Below are positions 16,186 through 24,470 of a stretch of DNA of 64,000 bases, one piece after another. Position numbers and translations under genes: made by a program. This DNA comes from Azospirillum lipoferum (GTDB lineage: Bacteria > Pseudomonadota > Alphaproteobacteria > Azospirillales > Azospirillaceae). The stretch is taken from assembly GCF_024170005.1 (NCBI RefSeq), contig NZ_JALJXJ010000004.1, forward strand, positions 372,001 to 436,000. Reading direction: 5' to 3'. Below the pieces are notes generated by a model. It was given only the letters and a program-made list of their open reading frames with translations. It did no database searches and was not told the origin of the DNA. How positions within the stretch are numbered: the stretch's first letter is position 1; every line of letters begins with the position of its first letter.

Positions 16186-16923
16186 CTACTCCCCCCGTGA
16201 GTCGATGGGGCCGGGGTCATTGGCCCGCGCGTCCTTCGCACGGGCTTCATGAACGCGGCCGCGCGCCGGCAGCACCATCAGCCGGCCATTGTCGAGATGC
16301 AGGCGCGGATGGTCGAAACGGCGGATCAGCGCCTCGTTGTGGGTGGCGATCACCACGGTGGTCCCCAGCTTGTAGAGTTCCTCGAACAGGTAAAGCAGCC
16401 GCATGCCGATGCCGTCGTCGACGTTGCCGGTCGGCTCGTCGGCCAGCAGCAGCCGCGGCCGGTTGATCACCGACCGCGCGATGGCAACCCGCTGCTTCTG
16501 CCCGCCCGACAGGGTCGAGGGCGTGGCATGCAGGTGGTTGCCCAGCCCGACCCAGCGCAGGATCTCGCTGCAATGGGCGACCACGTCGGTCTCCGGCGTG
16601 CCGGCCATGCGCAGCGGCAGCGCCACATTGTCCAGCGCCGACAGATGGTCGAGCAGCGCGAAGTCCTGGAACACCACGCCGATCTGGCGGCGCAGCTCCG
16701 GCAATTCGCGGCGGGTCACCAGCGCCATGTCGCGGCCGAACAGGGTGACCAGCCCGCGCGAGGGCCGGTGGGCCAGATACATCAGCTTCAGCAGCGACGA
16801 TTTGCCCGCCCCGCTGGCGCCGGTCAGGAAGTGGAAGGAGCCCGGCTGAAGGGTAAAGCTGATGTCCCGCAGCACCTCCGCCTCGGTGCCGTAGCGCAGG
16901 CCGACATTCTCGAAACGGATCAC
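16186..16923 (-). CDS. ftsE: Cell division ATP-binding protein FtsE
   Basis: A 245-residue ABC ATPase: Walker A GASGAGKSS, Q-loop VFQDF, signature LSGGQKQRVAIAR, Walker B RLLLADEPTGNVDD and H-loop ATHNEAL are all intact. The start is the GTG at 16921-16923 (VIRFENVGLRYG); the frame also allows a TTG seven codons upstream at 16944. The C-terminus is slightly longer than usual (RVHEARAKDARANDPGP). It is the upstream partner of ftsX. The divergent plsC begins 174 bp away. Confidence 0.92.
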   Translation of the reverse strand: MIRFENVGLRYGTEAEVLRDISFTLQPGSFHFLTGASGAGKSSLLKLMYLAHRPSRGLVTLFGRDMALVTRRELPELRRQIGVVFQDFALLDHLSALDNVALPLRMAGTPETDVVAHCSEILRWVGLGNHLHATPSTLSGGQKQRVAIARSVINRPRLLLADEPTGNVDDGIGMRLLYLFEELYKLGTTVVIATHNEALIRRFDHPRLHLDNGRLMVLPARGRVHEARAKDARANDPGPIDSRGE

Positions 16924-17097
16924 GGTTCCACCACGGCTGGCCAACCCTTAGCACCCCACCCCTCCACGCCGGGGACAATGCACCCGGCCGGGGGCGGAGT
17001 CCACCCTGCCCCGCAAACGGCACCCTCTCCCTCCTGTCCTCTCTCCGGCCGCGCGGAATACTTGAGAAGTCGGCGAAGACCTGACAAGTTGCCGGCC

Positions 17098-17880
17098 ATG
17101 ATCTGGATCCGGTCCCTTGCCTTCAACATCGCGTTCCACCTCTGGACCGCGCTGATGTGCTTCGCCCTGCTGTGGATGCTGCTGCTGCCGCGTCCGCAGA
17201 TGGTCGGGGTGGTGAAATGGTATCTGCGCAGCGTCGGCTGGCTGGAGCGCACGCTCGTCGGCATCCGCTACGAGGTGCGCGGACGCGAGAACCTGCCCGA
17301 CGGTCCCTTCCTGCTGGCGGCCAAGCACCAGTCGGCTTGGGAGACGATGAAGCTCCACCTGCTGGTGAAGGACCCCGCGATCATCCTGAAGCGCGAGCTG
17401 ATGTGGATCCCGATCTGGGGCTGGTACGCCGCCAAGGCGAAGATGATCCCGGTCGACCGCGGAGCCGGCGGGGCGGCGATCAAGTCGCTGATCCGCAACT
17501 CCCGCCCGGTGCGGGACGAAGGCCGGCCCATCGTGATCTTCCCCCAGGGCACCCGCGTGGCTCCGGGCACCTACCGGCCCTACCGGATCGGCGTCGGCGT
17601 GCTCTATGAAAGCCTCGGCATTCCGATCGTGCCGATGGCGCTGAATGCCGGCCTCTACTGGCCGCGCCACAGCTTCCTGAAGCGTCCCGGCACGGTGGTG
17701 GTGGAGTTCCTGCCGCCGATCCTGCCCGGACAGCCGCGCGCCGAGGCGATGCGCGACCTGGAGGAGCGGCTGGAGGCGGCCAGCGACCGCCTCGTCACCG
17801 CCGCCGGCGGTCCGCCCACCCTGCGCCCGTCGCAGCCGGAACCGGCGGCAGACAAGCGGACGGCGCCCGCCGTCTCCTGA
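17098..17880 (+). CDS. plsC: 1-acyl-sn-glycerol-3-phosphate acyltransferase
   Basis: A 260-residue membrane-associated acyltransferase that makes phosphatidic acid from lysophosphatidic acid. An N-terminal hydrophobic helix (residues 5-35) is followed by AAKHQSAWET, the alphaproteobacterial form of the H-x4-D/E motif, then KRELMWIPIWGWY, and FPQGTRVAPG (usually FPEGTR), then PIVPMALNAGLYWPR. The proline-rich tail is unusual but short. It is divergent from ftsEX, an arrangement common in this class of bacteria. Confidence 0.93.
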   Translation: MIWIRSLAFNIAFHLWTALMCFALLWMLLLPRPQMVGVVKWYLRSVGWLERTLVGIRYEVRGRENLPDGPFLLAAKHQSAWETMKLHLLVKDPAIILKRELMWIPIWGWYAAKAKMIPVDRGAGGAAIKSLIRNSRPVRDEGRPIVIFPQGTRVAPGTYRPYRIGVGVLYESLGIPIVPMALNAGLYWPRHSFLKRPGTVVVEFLPPILPGQPRAEAMRDLEERLEAASDRLVTAAGGPPTLRPSQPEPAADKRTAPAVS

Positions 17881-17995
17881 ATTAAGCGCCGGCCGCGACT
17901 TAGTCCCTTGAGCGCAGCCGCTTATCTGCCTACCCTCGCGCAACAATCGCCGGAAGGGCCGGTTGAACCGGCTCCCGATGACGTGCGAGAGGAAG

Positions 17996-19858
17996 ATGAC
18001 GCAGACCGCGAAGCCCCGAAGGCCCACCCGGTGTCAGGATCGCTGGACGGAGCGATGGCGCGCCGCAGCCGTCGCCCTTCTGATGACGGTGCAGCCGCTG
18101 GCGGTCCCCGTCGGCACCGTCCTGACCGCTCCCGCGGCACCCGCCCCGCTCGCCATCGCCGCAATCGCATCCACGGCGGCAGCGGCCATCACGCTGACGC
18201 CGCAGGAAGCCGAGGCCCGCGCCGGGTCCAGCAGCCGGTCGTCGGGCGGCTATTCGCGGCCGTCGCGCACCCCGTCCGTCGGCAGCAGCAGCGGGGGCAG
18301 CAGTGGCGGATACTCCCGCCCCTCCACCTCGCGCACGCCGTCCACAGGATCGTCATCGACCGGAAGCGGCGGCTGGTTCTCCGGCGGGTCTTCGAGTTCG
18401 AGCGGCGGCTATGCCCGGCCGGGCAACAGCGCCCCGTCGGTCGCCGCACCACCGGCGTCGGCCGGTGACAAGGCCTTCAGCCAGCAGGGCTCGGCCGACG
18501 CGCTGAACCGCTACCGCACCAAGCAGGAGGCCGACCGCACCCCGCCGGCCCAGCCCGGCGCGCCGCCGCCCACCGCCTCCACCCAGGGCGGCACCGGCGG
18601 GTCCAGCAGTTCGAGCGGTTCCGGCTGGAGCTGGGGCTGGGGCGGCTCGTCCTACCGCACGCCGTCGACGCGGCCGGCACCGGCCAACCCCTATGGCGGC
18701 TACGGCTGGAGCCCGCCGCCCTACAGCTACAGCGCCCCGCGCCGCTTCGGCATCTGGGACGGGCTGTTCCTGTGGTTCATGCTCGACACGCTGACGCGGC
18801 CGGGCCATGCCGCCTTCTTCCACAACAACGCCGACGACCCCGGCTATCGCGAGTGGCGGCAGGAGGCCGACCGGCTGGCCCGCGACAATGCGGAGCTGCG
18901 CGGCAAGCTGGACCAGCTCGACCAGTCGATGGCTTCCCAGTCGGGCGCCCCGCGTCAGGCCGGGCAGCTGCCGCCCGACGTGCCGGCGGAGCTGGCCCGC
19001 GCCGACTCGGCCAGTTCGGTCGACAGCGCCAACGCCGCGCAGGCTTCCCGCGGGTCGGGGCACGGCTTCTGGTGGTGGGGCCTGCTGCTGCTGGGAGCGG
19101 CGGTGCTGTTCCTGCTGTGGCGGGCGCGGCGCCGGATGGATGCGCCAGCCAAATCCGGGCCGACAGCCAACGGCCCCGTTGCTAAGGAGGGATCGGACGT
19201 GCCCCTGTTCGGAACGCTCGGCAATTACGTGAACCAGAAGCTCAGCGGCAAGGCCTACAGCCCGTCGCTGTTCCGGCTGGGCATGACCGTCACCATCGAC
19301 CCCACCCCCTTCCTGCTGGCGGAGAGCGCCACCAAGGTCAAGGCGCCGGACACCGGCACCGACCGGCTGGTGTCGATCGAGGCGGTCGGCACCGTCACCT
19401 CCGGCCCGGCCACCGTCTACCGCCTGCATCTGCCGGGGGGCGGCTTCTTCCAGATCCATCTCGGCCCGGACGGGCAGCCGGACGAGTGCCGCTACTTCAC
19501 CCCGATCGACAGCGTCACCCCGGCCGACGAGGGCGAGTGGGGCTTCTGGCTGGACGATGCCGAGGGGATGATCGGCTGGCCGGAGTTCCAGACCAAGGAC
19601 GGCAAGCTCTATCCCCGCGTCTGGCAGCCGGGCGCCAGCCGCATCCAGCCCTTCACCCTCAGCGAGACGCGCCAGACCCTGCGCGGGACCGAGACGGTGA
19701 CCAGCCAGTCGATGCTGTACGGCGCCCCCACCGGCGCCGCATCGCCGGCACCCACCACCGAATATATCCTGGTGGAGGCGGTGGAGCGGTCCGGCCGCGC
19801 CTCGGTCGAGATCGCCGCCGGCATCGACGTCAATCCCGCCTCCCTCTCCCTGTCCTAA
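17996..19858 (+). CDS. DUF2491 (YjfK-like) protein with Ser/Gly-rich membrane-anchored N-terminus
   Basis: A 620-residue protein. Residues about 20-60 are hydrophobic and Ala-rich. Residues about 65-260 are low complexity, rich in Ser, Gly and Pro, with Trp/Tyr (GWSWGWGGSSYRTPS). A TM segment follows at about 358-380 (FWWWGLLLLGAAVLFLLW). The C-terminal 210 residues are a DUF2491 domain (FGTLGNYVNQKLSGKAY, ECRYFTPIDSVTP, YILVEAVE), as in E. coli YjfK. The start is the ATG at 17996 with a GAGAGGAAG RBS. DUF350 and PspA-like genes follow, as in yjfJKL. Fusion of a secreted-type linker to DUF2491 is the unusual feature; the function is unknown. Confidence 0.8.
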   Translation: MTQTAKPRRPTRCQDRWTERWRAAAVALLMTVQPLAVPVGTVLTAPAAPAPLAIAAIASTAAAAITLTPQEAEARAGSSSRSSGGYSRPSRTPSVGSSSGGSSGGYSRPSTSRTPSTGSSSTGSGGWFSGGSSSSSGGYARPGNSAPSVAAPPASAGDKAFSQQGSADALNRYRTKQEADRTPPAQPGAPPPTASTQGGTGGSSSSSGSGWSWGWGGSSYRTPSTRPAPANPYGGYGWSPPPYSYSAPRRFGIWDGLFLWFMLDTLTRPGHAAFFHNNADDPGYREWRQEADRLARDNAELRGKLDQLDQSMASQSGAPRQAGQLPPDVPAELARADSASSVDSANAAQASRGSGHGFWWWGLLLLGAAVLFLLWRARRRMDAPAKSGPTANGPVAKEGSDVPLFGTLGNYVNQKLSGKAYSPSLFRLGMTVTIDPTPFLLAESATKVKAPDTGTDRLVSIEAVGTVTSGPATVYRLHLPGGGFFQIHLGPDGQPDECRYFTPIDSVTPADEGEWGFWLDDAEGMIGWPEFQTKDGKLYPRVWQPGASRIQPFTLSETRQTLRGTETVTSQSMLYGAPTGAASPAPTTEYILVEAVERSGRASVEIAAGIDVNPASLSLS

Positions 19859-19885
19859 CCTCCACACGACAAGAGTGCCGGCCCC

Positions 19886-20311
19886 ATGGAAAGCACCTTC
19901 GGTTCCATCCTGACCGCGCTCGGCACCGGCCTTCCGGTGCTGCTGGTCCAGCTCGCCGTCACGCTGGCGCTGCTGGCGGTCGGCGTCGCCGTCTACACCC
20001 GCATCACCCCCTTCGACGAGCGCCGGCTGGTGGCGGAAGGCAATGCCGCCGGCGGCCTGACGCTGGCGGGATCCATCGTGGCGCTCGCCATTCCGCTGGC
20101 GGCGACGCTGGCGACCAGCACCTTTGTGCTGGATATCCTGTTGTGGGGTGTGGTGGCGCTGATCCTCCAGCTGGTCGCCTTCGCCGTGGCGACCCTGCTG
20201 ATCCGCGACCTGCGCGGCCAGATCGAATCGGGCAACGTCGCGTCGGCCACGGCGCTGGTCGGCGTCCAGCTGGGGGTGGCGGTGATCAACGCCGCCGCCA
20301 TGGCGGGATAA
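19886..20311 (+). CDS. DUF350 (YjfL-like) inner-membrane protein
   Basis: A 141-residue protein with four predicted TM helices in the DUF350 pattern: LVQLAVTLALLAVGVAVYTRITPFDE, then AAGGLTLAGSIVALAIPLA, LDILLWGVVALILQLVAF, and a final helix after RDLRGQIESGNVASATALVG. Its role is unknown; it co-occurs with YjfJ/YjfK, which suggests membrane stress or integrity. It begins 27 bp after the DUF2491 gene. Confidence 0.88.
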   Translation: MESTFGSILTALGTGLPVLLVQLAVTLALLAVGVAVYTRITPFDERRLVAEGNAAGGLTLAGSIVALAIPLAATLATSTFVLDILLWGVVALILQLVAFAVATLLIRDLRGQIESGNVASATALVGVQLGVAVINAAAMAG

Positions 20312-20328
20312 CGGGGGCCGGACAAGTC

Positions 20329-20347
20329 GCCCCCAAGAGGTAAGGAT
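20329..20347 (+). repeat. Stray iteron-like 19-mer, 5.4 kb from rep
   Basis: GCCCCCAAGAGGTAAGGAT matches the iteron pattern of the origin at 27256-27834. It lies between the DUF350 and PspA-like genes. Confidence 0.75.
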
Positions 20348-20455
20348 GGAGGGGTCTGGTTCCCGGATCGCCCCCACCCCATCTGTGCAGGCGAAGCGTC
20401 CGCGGTCTTTCGGGTCGGGGCGCCTCCAACAACCCTCCTTCGACAGGAATCAGCC

Positions 20456-21226
20456 ATGCTTGCCTTCATCCGCAACCTTATGGGTGTCAAGACCGACCAG
20501 GCCGTCCAGGGCGCCATGGAGGCGCTGGTCCGCTGGGATCCGAAGTCCGCGACCGAGGCGGAGCTGCGGACCATGGAGCAGCATCTCGACGGGCTGGGCC
20601 GGCAGGTGGCGGAAGCCCGCGCCATCCATGACCGCGAACAGCGCGAGGCCGACGAGATCAAGGCCCTGTCGGCCCAGCGCATGGCCGCCGCCGAGCATCT
20701 CCAGCGCCAGATCGACGCCGAGACCGACCCGGCCCGCAAGGCCGGCCTGGAAAAGAGCCTGGAGACCATCGTCGCCATGCTGGAGGAGATGGCCCCCGAG
20801 ATCGAGCGCGAGGTCCGCGATGCGGTCGAGGCGCGCGAGTTCCTGGAGATGCTGGAGAAGAACTATGCCGACGCCGGCGCCAAGCTGAAGGCCGCCCGCG
20901 CCGAGCTGACCCGCGCCCAGCGCGACATGGGCCGCGCCGACCAGCAGCGCGCCATGGCGGAGCGTCAGGCCGAAGCCGCCCGTCAGGCCGCCGGCCTTGC
21001 CGGGGCCACCAGCGGCCTGACCGTCGCGCTGAAGGCGATGCAGGACACGGCCGCCAAGGATCTGGCCGCGGCGGAGGCCGCCAACGCCAAGGCCAAGCTG
21101 CTGCGCCCGTCGGCCCCGGAAAAGGAAGACCCCAACATCGCCGCGGCGCTGGCCGCCGCGTCGGGCAAGACGGCGCCGACCAGCCTGTCCGACCGTCTGG
21201 CGGCGCTGAAGGCCAAGCAGGGCTGA
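20456..21226 (+). CDS. PspA/IM30 (YjfJ-like) coiled-coil protein
   Basis: A 256-residue, almost wholly helical protein. MLAFIRNLMGVKTDQAVQGA is the amphipathic start typical of PspA/YjfJ; long heptad-rich stretches (residues 30-170) follow, then an Ala-rich region and a C-terminal DRLAALKAKQG. PspA-family proteins polymerise on damaged inner membranes. It is the third gene of the yjfK-yjfL-pspA-like set. A hairpin and another iteron-like site follow. Confidence 0.85.
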   Translation: MLAFIRNLMGVKTDQAVQGAMEALVRWDPKSATEAELRTMEQHLDGLGRQVAEARAIHDREQREADEIKALSAQRMAAAEHLQRQIDAETDPARKAGLEKSLETIVAMLEEMAPEIEREVRDAVEAREFLEMLEKNYADAGAKLKAARAELTRAQRDMGRADQQRAMAERQAEAARQAAGLAGATSGLTVALKAMQDTAAKDLAAAEAANAKAKLLRPSAPEKEDPNIAAALAAASGKTAPTSLSDRLAALKAKQG

Positions 21227-21235
21227 GTGTTGGGG

Positions 21236-21264
21236 GGATCGGCGGGGGAGGACTCCGCCGATCC
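21236..21264 (+). terminator. Hairpin after the pspA-like gene
   Basis: GGATCGGCGG (21236-21245) pairs with CCGCCGATCC (21255-21264), a perfect 10-bp stem with a 9-nt loop. The right arm runs into an iteron-like site rather than a T-run, so termination may be weak. Confidence 0.5.
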
Positions 21265-21279
21265 TTACCTCCTGGGGGG
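21261..21279 (-). repeat. Stray iteron-like 19-mer after the pspA-like gene
   Basis: ATCCTTACCTCCTGGGGGG is the reverse complement of the iteron pattern (last base G instead of C). It overlaps the right arm of the hairpin at 21236-21264. Confidence 0.7.
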
Positions 21280-21323
21280 ATGGAACAGCGTGGAACAGTT
21301 TCCGGCGGCTGTTCCATTCTGCC

Positions 21324-22025
21324 TTACCGCTTGCCGAAGGCGCCCTTCCCGCCCTGCCGTTCCAGCGCCGAGCCGAGATTGGGATAGGGATCGTCGGGGT
21401 TGAAGGTAAAGGGGTAAACACCCTTCGGCCCCGTCGCTTCCGGGCGGGCGAGGATGGCGGCGACGGCGCGCGGGTTGGGCGGGGTGCGTTCGCGGAAGGC
21501 GCCGGGGATGCTGTCATCGTCGAGTTCTGGGACGACTTCGGCGGACGGGTCTTCCGACGGCTGCGGAGAAACGGAGTCGGCCGGCTGCCGGGTTTGCGGC
21601 TGTTGCGCCGGTCGTTGAGCCGGGTGAACGCCTAGCCCGTCGAGAAGGCCGAGCCGTTCGGCCAGCCAGCGCACGGTCGACGGATCGCCGGAGGAGACCA
21701 GCCGTTCGATCTGTTCGACGACCAGACTGCGCAGAGAGGACAGGCGCAGGTCGGCCTCGCGGTTCAGCGCCTGCCTTTCCCACCAGACCCTGTGACGAAA
21801 ATCCTTCGAGCCGTAATAGGCGCGCCACAGGGTGGTGCGGCTGCATCCCATGGCGCGGGCGACATAGAGGAAGCTGCTGCCGCGCGCCAGCATGCCGGCG
21901 GCCATGATCCACTGCTCCTCATGGAACTGCGATCCGGGGACCAGCGAGCCTTCCGACGGCACCGGCGGCTCTTCGGCCCAGAGGGGGAAGTAGTCGTTCT
22001 GGAAGGTACGGCTGTCGAGGGGCAT
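21324..22025 (-). CDS. HTH-containing hypothetical protein
   Basis: A 233-residue protein of unknown function. Residues about 30-110 are helical with a plausible helix-turn-helix (FLYVARAMGCSRTTLWRAYY) followed by a basic helix. The C-terminal half is rich in Pro, Gln, Asp and Glu and probably disordered. The N-terminal part is reminiscent of small-terminase or replicon-borne HTH proteins, but I do not recognise a family. The start is the ATG at 22023-22025, with GCGGAG upstream and a good sigma-70-like promoter at 22074-22103. It lies 3.7 kb from the rep gene, so a plasmid function is possible. Confidence 0.6.
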   Translation of the reverse strand: MPLDSRTFQNDYFPLWAEEPPVPSEGSLVPGSQFHEEQWIMAAGMLARGSSFLYVARAMGCSRTTLWRAYYGSKDFRHRVWWERQALNREADLRLSSLRSLVVEQIERLVSSGDPSTVRWLAERLGLLDGLGVHPAQRPAQQPQTRQPADSVSPQPSEDPSAEVVPELDDDSIPGAFRERTPPNPRAVAAILARPEATGPKGVYPFTFNPDDPYPNLGSALERQGGKGAFGKR

Positions 22026-22073
22026 GGCGTGGCTCCGCAAGGGGATGGGACGGGGTGCGGAGAGGATATAGGA

Positions 22074-22103
22074 ATTTTATCACTTTATAGGGATTTTGTG
22101 CAA
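22074..22103 (-). promoter_or_regulatory. Sigma-70-like promoter of the HTH gene
   Basis: On the reverse strand TTGCAC (22103-22098) and TAAAAT (22079-22074) are separated by 18 bp in an AT-rich patch, 49 bp upstream of the ATG at 22025. Confidence 0.6.
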
Positions 22104-22282
22104 AACCCGTGGGGATCAATGGCTTGATGCCGTTGCCCTGCCTGGATATGGGGTGACGGCACGGAAGTGCTTAGATTGTCCGGGATGTAAACACACGGTC
22201 AGAACATGTGCTTCTACGCCCTGTAATGCCGGTTTGTCATAAGGGCCGGCGTTTCCTTTGCGAACCGGGCCGTTCCGCCGCC

Positions 22283-22777
22283 TTACAAGTAGGTGCGGTA
22301 GACCGTCATGGCTTCCTGAATGGTGGCCAGGGTGTTGGGGCCGCCATCGCCAATGGTCCTGTGGACCTGTGTGGCGGTGGCAACGACATGCGGGAAGTCA
22401 GGATCAGGGTAACCAACTATCTGCACACAGCCCCGGTGATACTTCTGGTGATCGCGAACGTGATGCTTGGTGGCGTTGGCGGCGGCATCCAATGCACGGA
22501 AGGCATTAGACCGCTTCTTCAGCTCTTTGAGGAATTCTGCGGCGTTGGGTGTGTCATGTACACGCTTCTTGTCCGTGGAATCCCAGTACCACCACAGCCG
22601 TTCGTGAAAGTGGAAGACCTCGCGAACAGCGCTTACTGCACGGTGCAAGGTGTCGAGATCGCGGGCGAACTCATCGACCAGCGGCTCGGTCACCTCGGCG
22701 AACCACACATGTGGTGGGCGCATCTGGAGTGCTTGAATGTCATCGAGGGTCGGCCGCTTGGCGGGGGGAACGGGCAT
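22283..22777 (-). CDS. Hypothetical protein (164 aa)
   Basis: A 164-residue soluble protein, rich in His, Trp and charged residues (FHFHERLWWYWDSTDKKR, NATKHHVRDHQKYHRG). I do not recognise a family. No signal peptide or TM segment is seen. Codon use is less GC-biased than its neighbours, consistent with acquired DNA near the replication region. A perfect GC hairpin lies 44-73 bp upstream of the start. Confidence 0.6.
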   Translation of the reverse strand: MPVPPAKRPTLDDIQALQMRPPHVWFAEVTEPLVDEFARDLDTLHRAVSAVREVFHFHERLWWYWDSTDKKRVHDTPNAAEFLKELKKRSNAFRALDAAANATKHHVRDHQKYHRGCVQIVGYPDPDFPHVVATATQVHRTIGDGGPNTLATIQEAMTVYRTYL

Positions 22778-22820
22778 GGCGGTCTCGGGATGGGAGGGGG
22801 TGGTTGGGCGTCGCGGTGGC

Positions 22821-22850
22821 CCCCCCGGCGCCCTTGAGGGCGCCGGGGGG
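22821..22850. other. Perfect 13-bp GC hairpin upstream of the hypothetical gene
   Basis: CCCCCCGGCGCCC (22821-22833), TTGA loop, GGGCGCCGGGGGG (22838-22850). No T-run on either side. It lies in the untranslated stretch between divergent genes at 22777 and 22968. Confidence 0.6.
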
Positions 22851-22967
22851 ACGCTATATGGAGCCGTCGTCCGGGAAGACGGGCTTGTAGTCCGGAGCGG
22901 GTATGGCGCTCACCTCCCTTCCGGTGTGGCTGTGCCGGTTGGGGCGAGGGCCAATCCCCCGCTTTTG

Positions 22968-23321
22968 ATGAGAATGTGGTTACAGCCGGCTCTCCTGGGA
23001 AGGGAGCAGCGACAGAATCGGCTTGATGTATTGGTCGAAGATCGCCGTGGTCAACTGCGTCATGCGGAAATCAGCCGGCGCATGCATGGTGTCACTCAAC
23101 GGATGCTGACGCGCACCCTGCGCCAATTGGAACGTGACGGATTGGTGATCCGCCACGACTTAGCGGAGGTGCCGCCGCATGTCGAGTATCGGCTGTCCGA
23201 CTCCGGCCTGGAGCTGCTTGTCCAGATGGTTCCTCTTTGGACGTGGATCGTCGAGAACGCAGACAGCTTTCGGACGGCAAGGGAGGCGTTTGACAGAAAC
23301 CACCTTGGCGAAGCGCCCTAG
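22968..23321 (+). CDS. HxlR-family winged-helix regulator, N-terminus atypical
   Basis: A 117-residue protein. The segment from residue about 20 (RLDVLVEDRRGQLRHAEISR) through GVTQRMLTRTLRQLERDGLV and VEYRLSDSGLELL is a clear HxlR DNA-binding domain. Normal HxlR proteins begin with a conserved Cys and a G-x-K/R-W-x-L-x-I-L helix; here the first 20 residues (MLMRMWLQPALLGREQRQ) do not match. The gene may be 5'-degraded or truncated. The nearest ATGs are 22968 and 22974, without a convincing RBS. Confidence 0.6.
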   Translation: MRMWLQPALLGREQRQNRLDVLVEDRRGQLRHAEISRRMHGVTQRMLTRTLRQLERDGLVIRHDLAEVPPHVEYRLSDSGLELLVQMVPLWTWIVENADSFRTAREAFDRNHLGEAP

Positions 23322-23483
23322 CCGGTGGCTTGGGGCTCCAGACGTCCCTACGTCGGCTCCCTAGCTCCCGGAACCCCACAGGGAGGACGCTGCCGCCGCA
23401 CGCCAGCAAGCCGGCACAATGCCAGTCCGGTCATTCGACAATGGGTGTTCGCAGCCGTTCGGCCCCTCCCGAGAGGAAAGACC

Positions 23484-24365
23484 TCAATCCGTTGAAAATG
23501 CCGTCAACTCCGCGATGCAGTCGGCGACGATGCGGGATGGACGACGGTTCGGTGGCAGAAGGAGCAGGGTGCGTGATCGAATTTCCGGCTCGAACGCGCA
23601 GGCGACCAGGCCTCGACCGAGATAGGGTTCGGCAGTCAGTGGACTGACCAGACCGCACCCGATGCCGGCCTGCACCATCGCACATATGGTCGTCGAGTAG
23701 GGCGTCTCCAGCACGATTTTCGGCATCACGCCATGGGCGGCCAGCACCCCATCCAGCCGGCGGCGCGCGGTGTCCTCGGGTGCGAGGGCGATGAATGGCG
23801 TGCCATGAAGATCGGCGGGGTGGAGAACTTCGCGCTGCGCCAGCGGGTGATCGGCTGGGACGGCGATGACCAAGCGCTGCCGCATGAAAAGCGTCGCATC
23901 CACCCCCGTCACGTCAATTTCGTCGGCCGCCAGCCCGACGTCGAACTGGCCGGAGGCGATCAGATCCTTCACCACGGACGACATGCGCGCCTGCACTGTG
24001 ATCGACACGTCGGGATGCCGCAATTGGAAGGCACGCAATGCTTTCGGCAGGATGGTGGTGCTGACTGCCGAGTGGCACGCGACCCGGATTTCGCCTGAGC
24101 CGAAGTCACGGATGCGGGCAGCGGCAGCGCGCAGATGAATCAAGCCCGCAAAGGACGAGGCCACTTCCTGGAAGAACAGCCGCGCCTCCTCCGTCGGGAG
24201 CATCCGCCCTTTGGCGCGATGGAACAGCGAAAAGCCGATTTCCCGTTCCAGCTCCTGGATTGCCTTGCTGACGGCGGGTTGCGAAATGCGCAGCACCTCG
24301 GCCGCGCGTGACGCGGTGCCGTTGGTCATGACTGCATGGAACACCTCGACCTGCCGCAGATTCAT
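23484..24365 (-). CDS. LysR-family transcriptional regulator
   Basis: A 293-residue LTTR: an N-terminal winged HTH (NLRQVEVFHAVMTNGTASRA, LRISQPAVSKAIQELE) and a periplasmic-binding-like effector domain. It is divergent from the cystathionine beta-lyase-like gene with a 105-bp intergenic region, the classic LTTR-target layout, so it probably controls that gene and responds to a sulfur or amino-acid metabolite. An AT-rich segment at about 24375-24425 would hold its binding site; no clean T-N11-A palindrome stands out. Confidence 0.9.
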   Translation of the reverse strand: MNLRQVEVFHAVMTNGTASRAAEVLRISQPAVSKAIQELEREIGFSLFHRAKGRMLPTEEARLFFQEVASSFAGLIHLRAAAARIRDFGSGEIRVACHSAVSTTILPKALRAFQLRHPDVSITVQARMSSVVKDLIASGQFDVGLAADEIDVTGVDATLFMRQRLVIAVPADHPLAQREVLHPADLHGTPFIALAPEDTARRRLDGVLAAHGVMPKIVLETPYSTTICAMVQAGIGCGLVSPLTAEPYLGRGLVACAFEPEIRSRTLLLLPPNRRPSRIVADCIAELTAFSTD

Positions 24366-24470
24366 GGTGGTCTCCCTATAACCTGAGAGAATAAACTAGC
24401 CAGAAATCAATATTGGACGAAATAGGGCTGGTGGCATCAAATCGGGGGCGTCAGACAAAGGACGCCTCCC

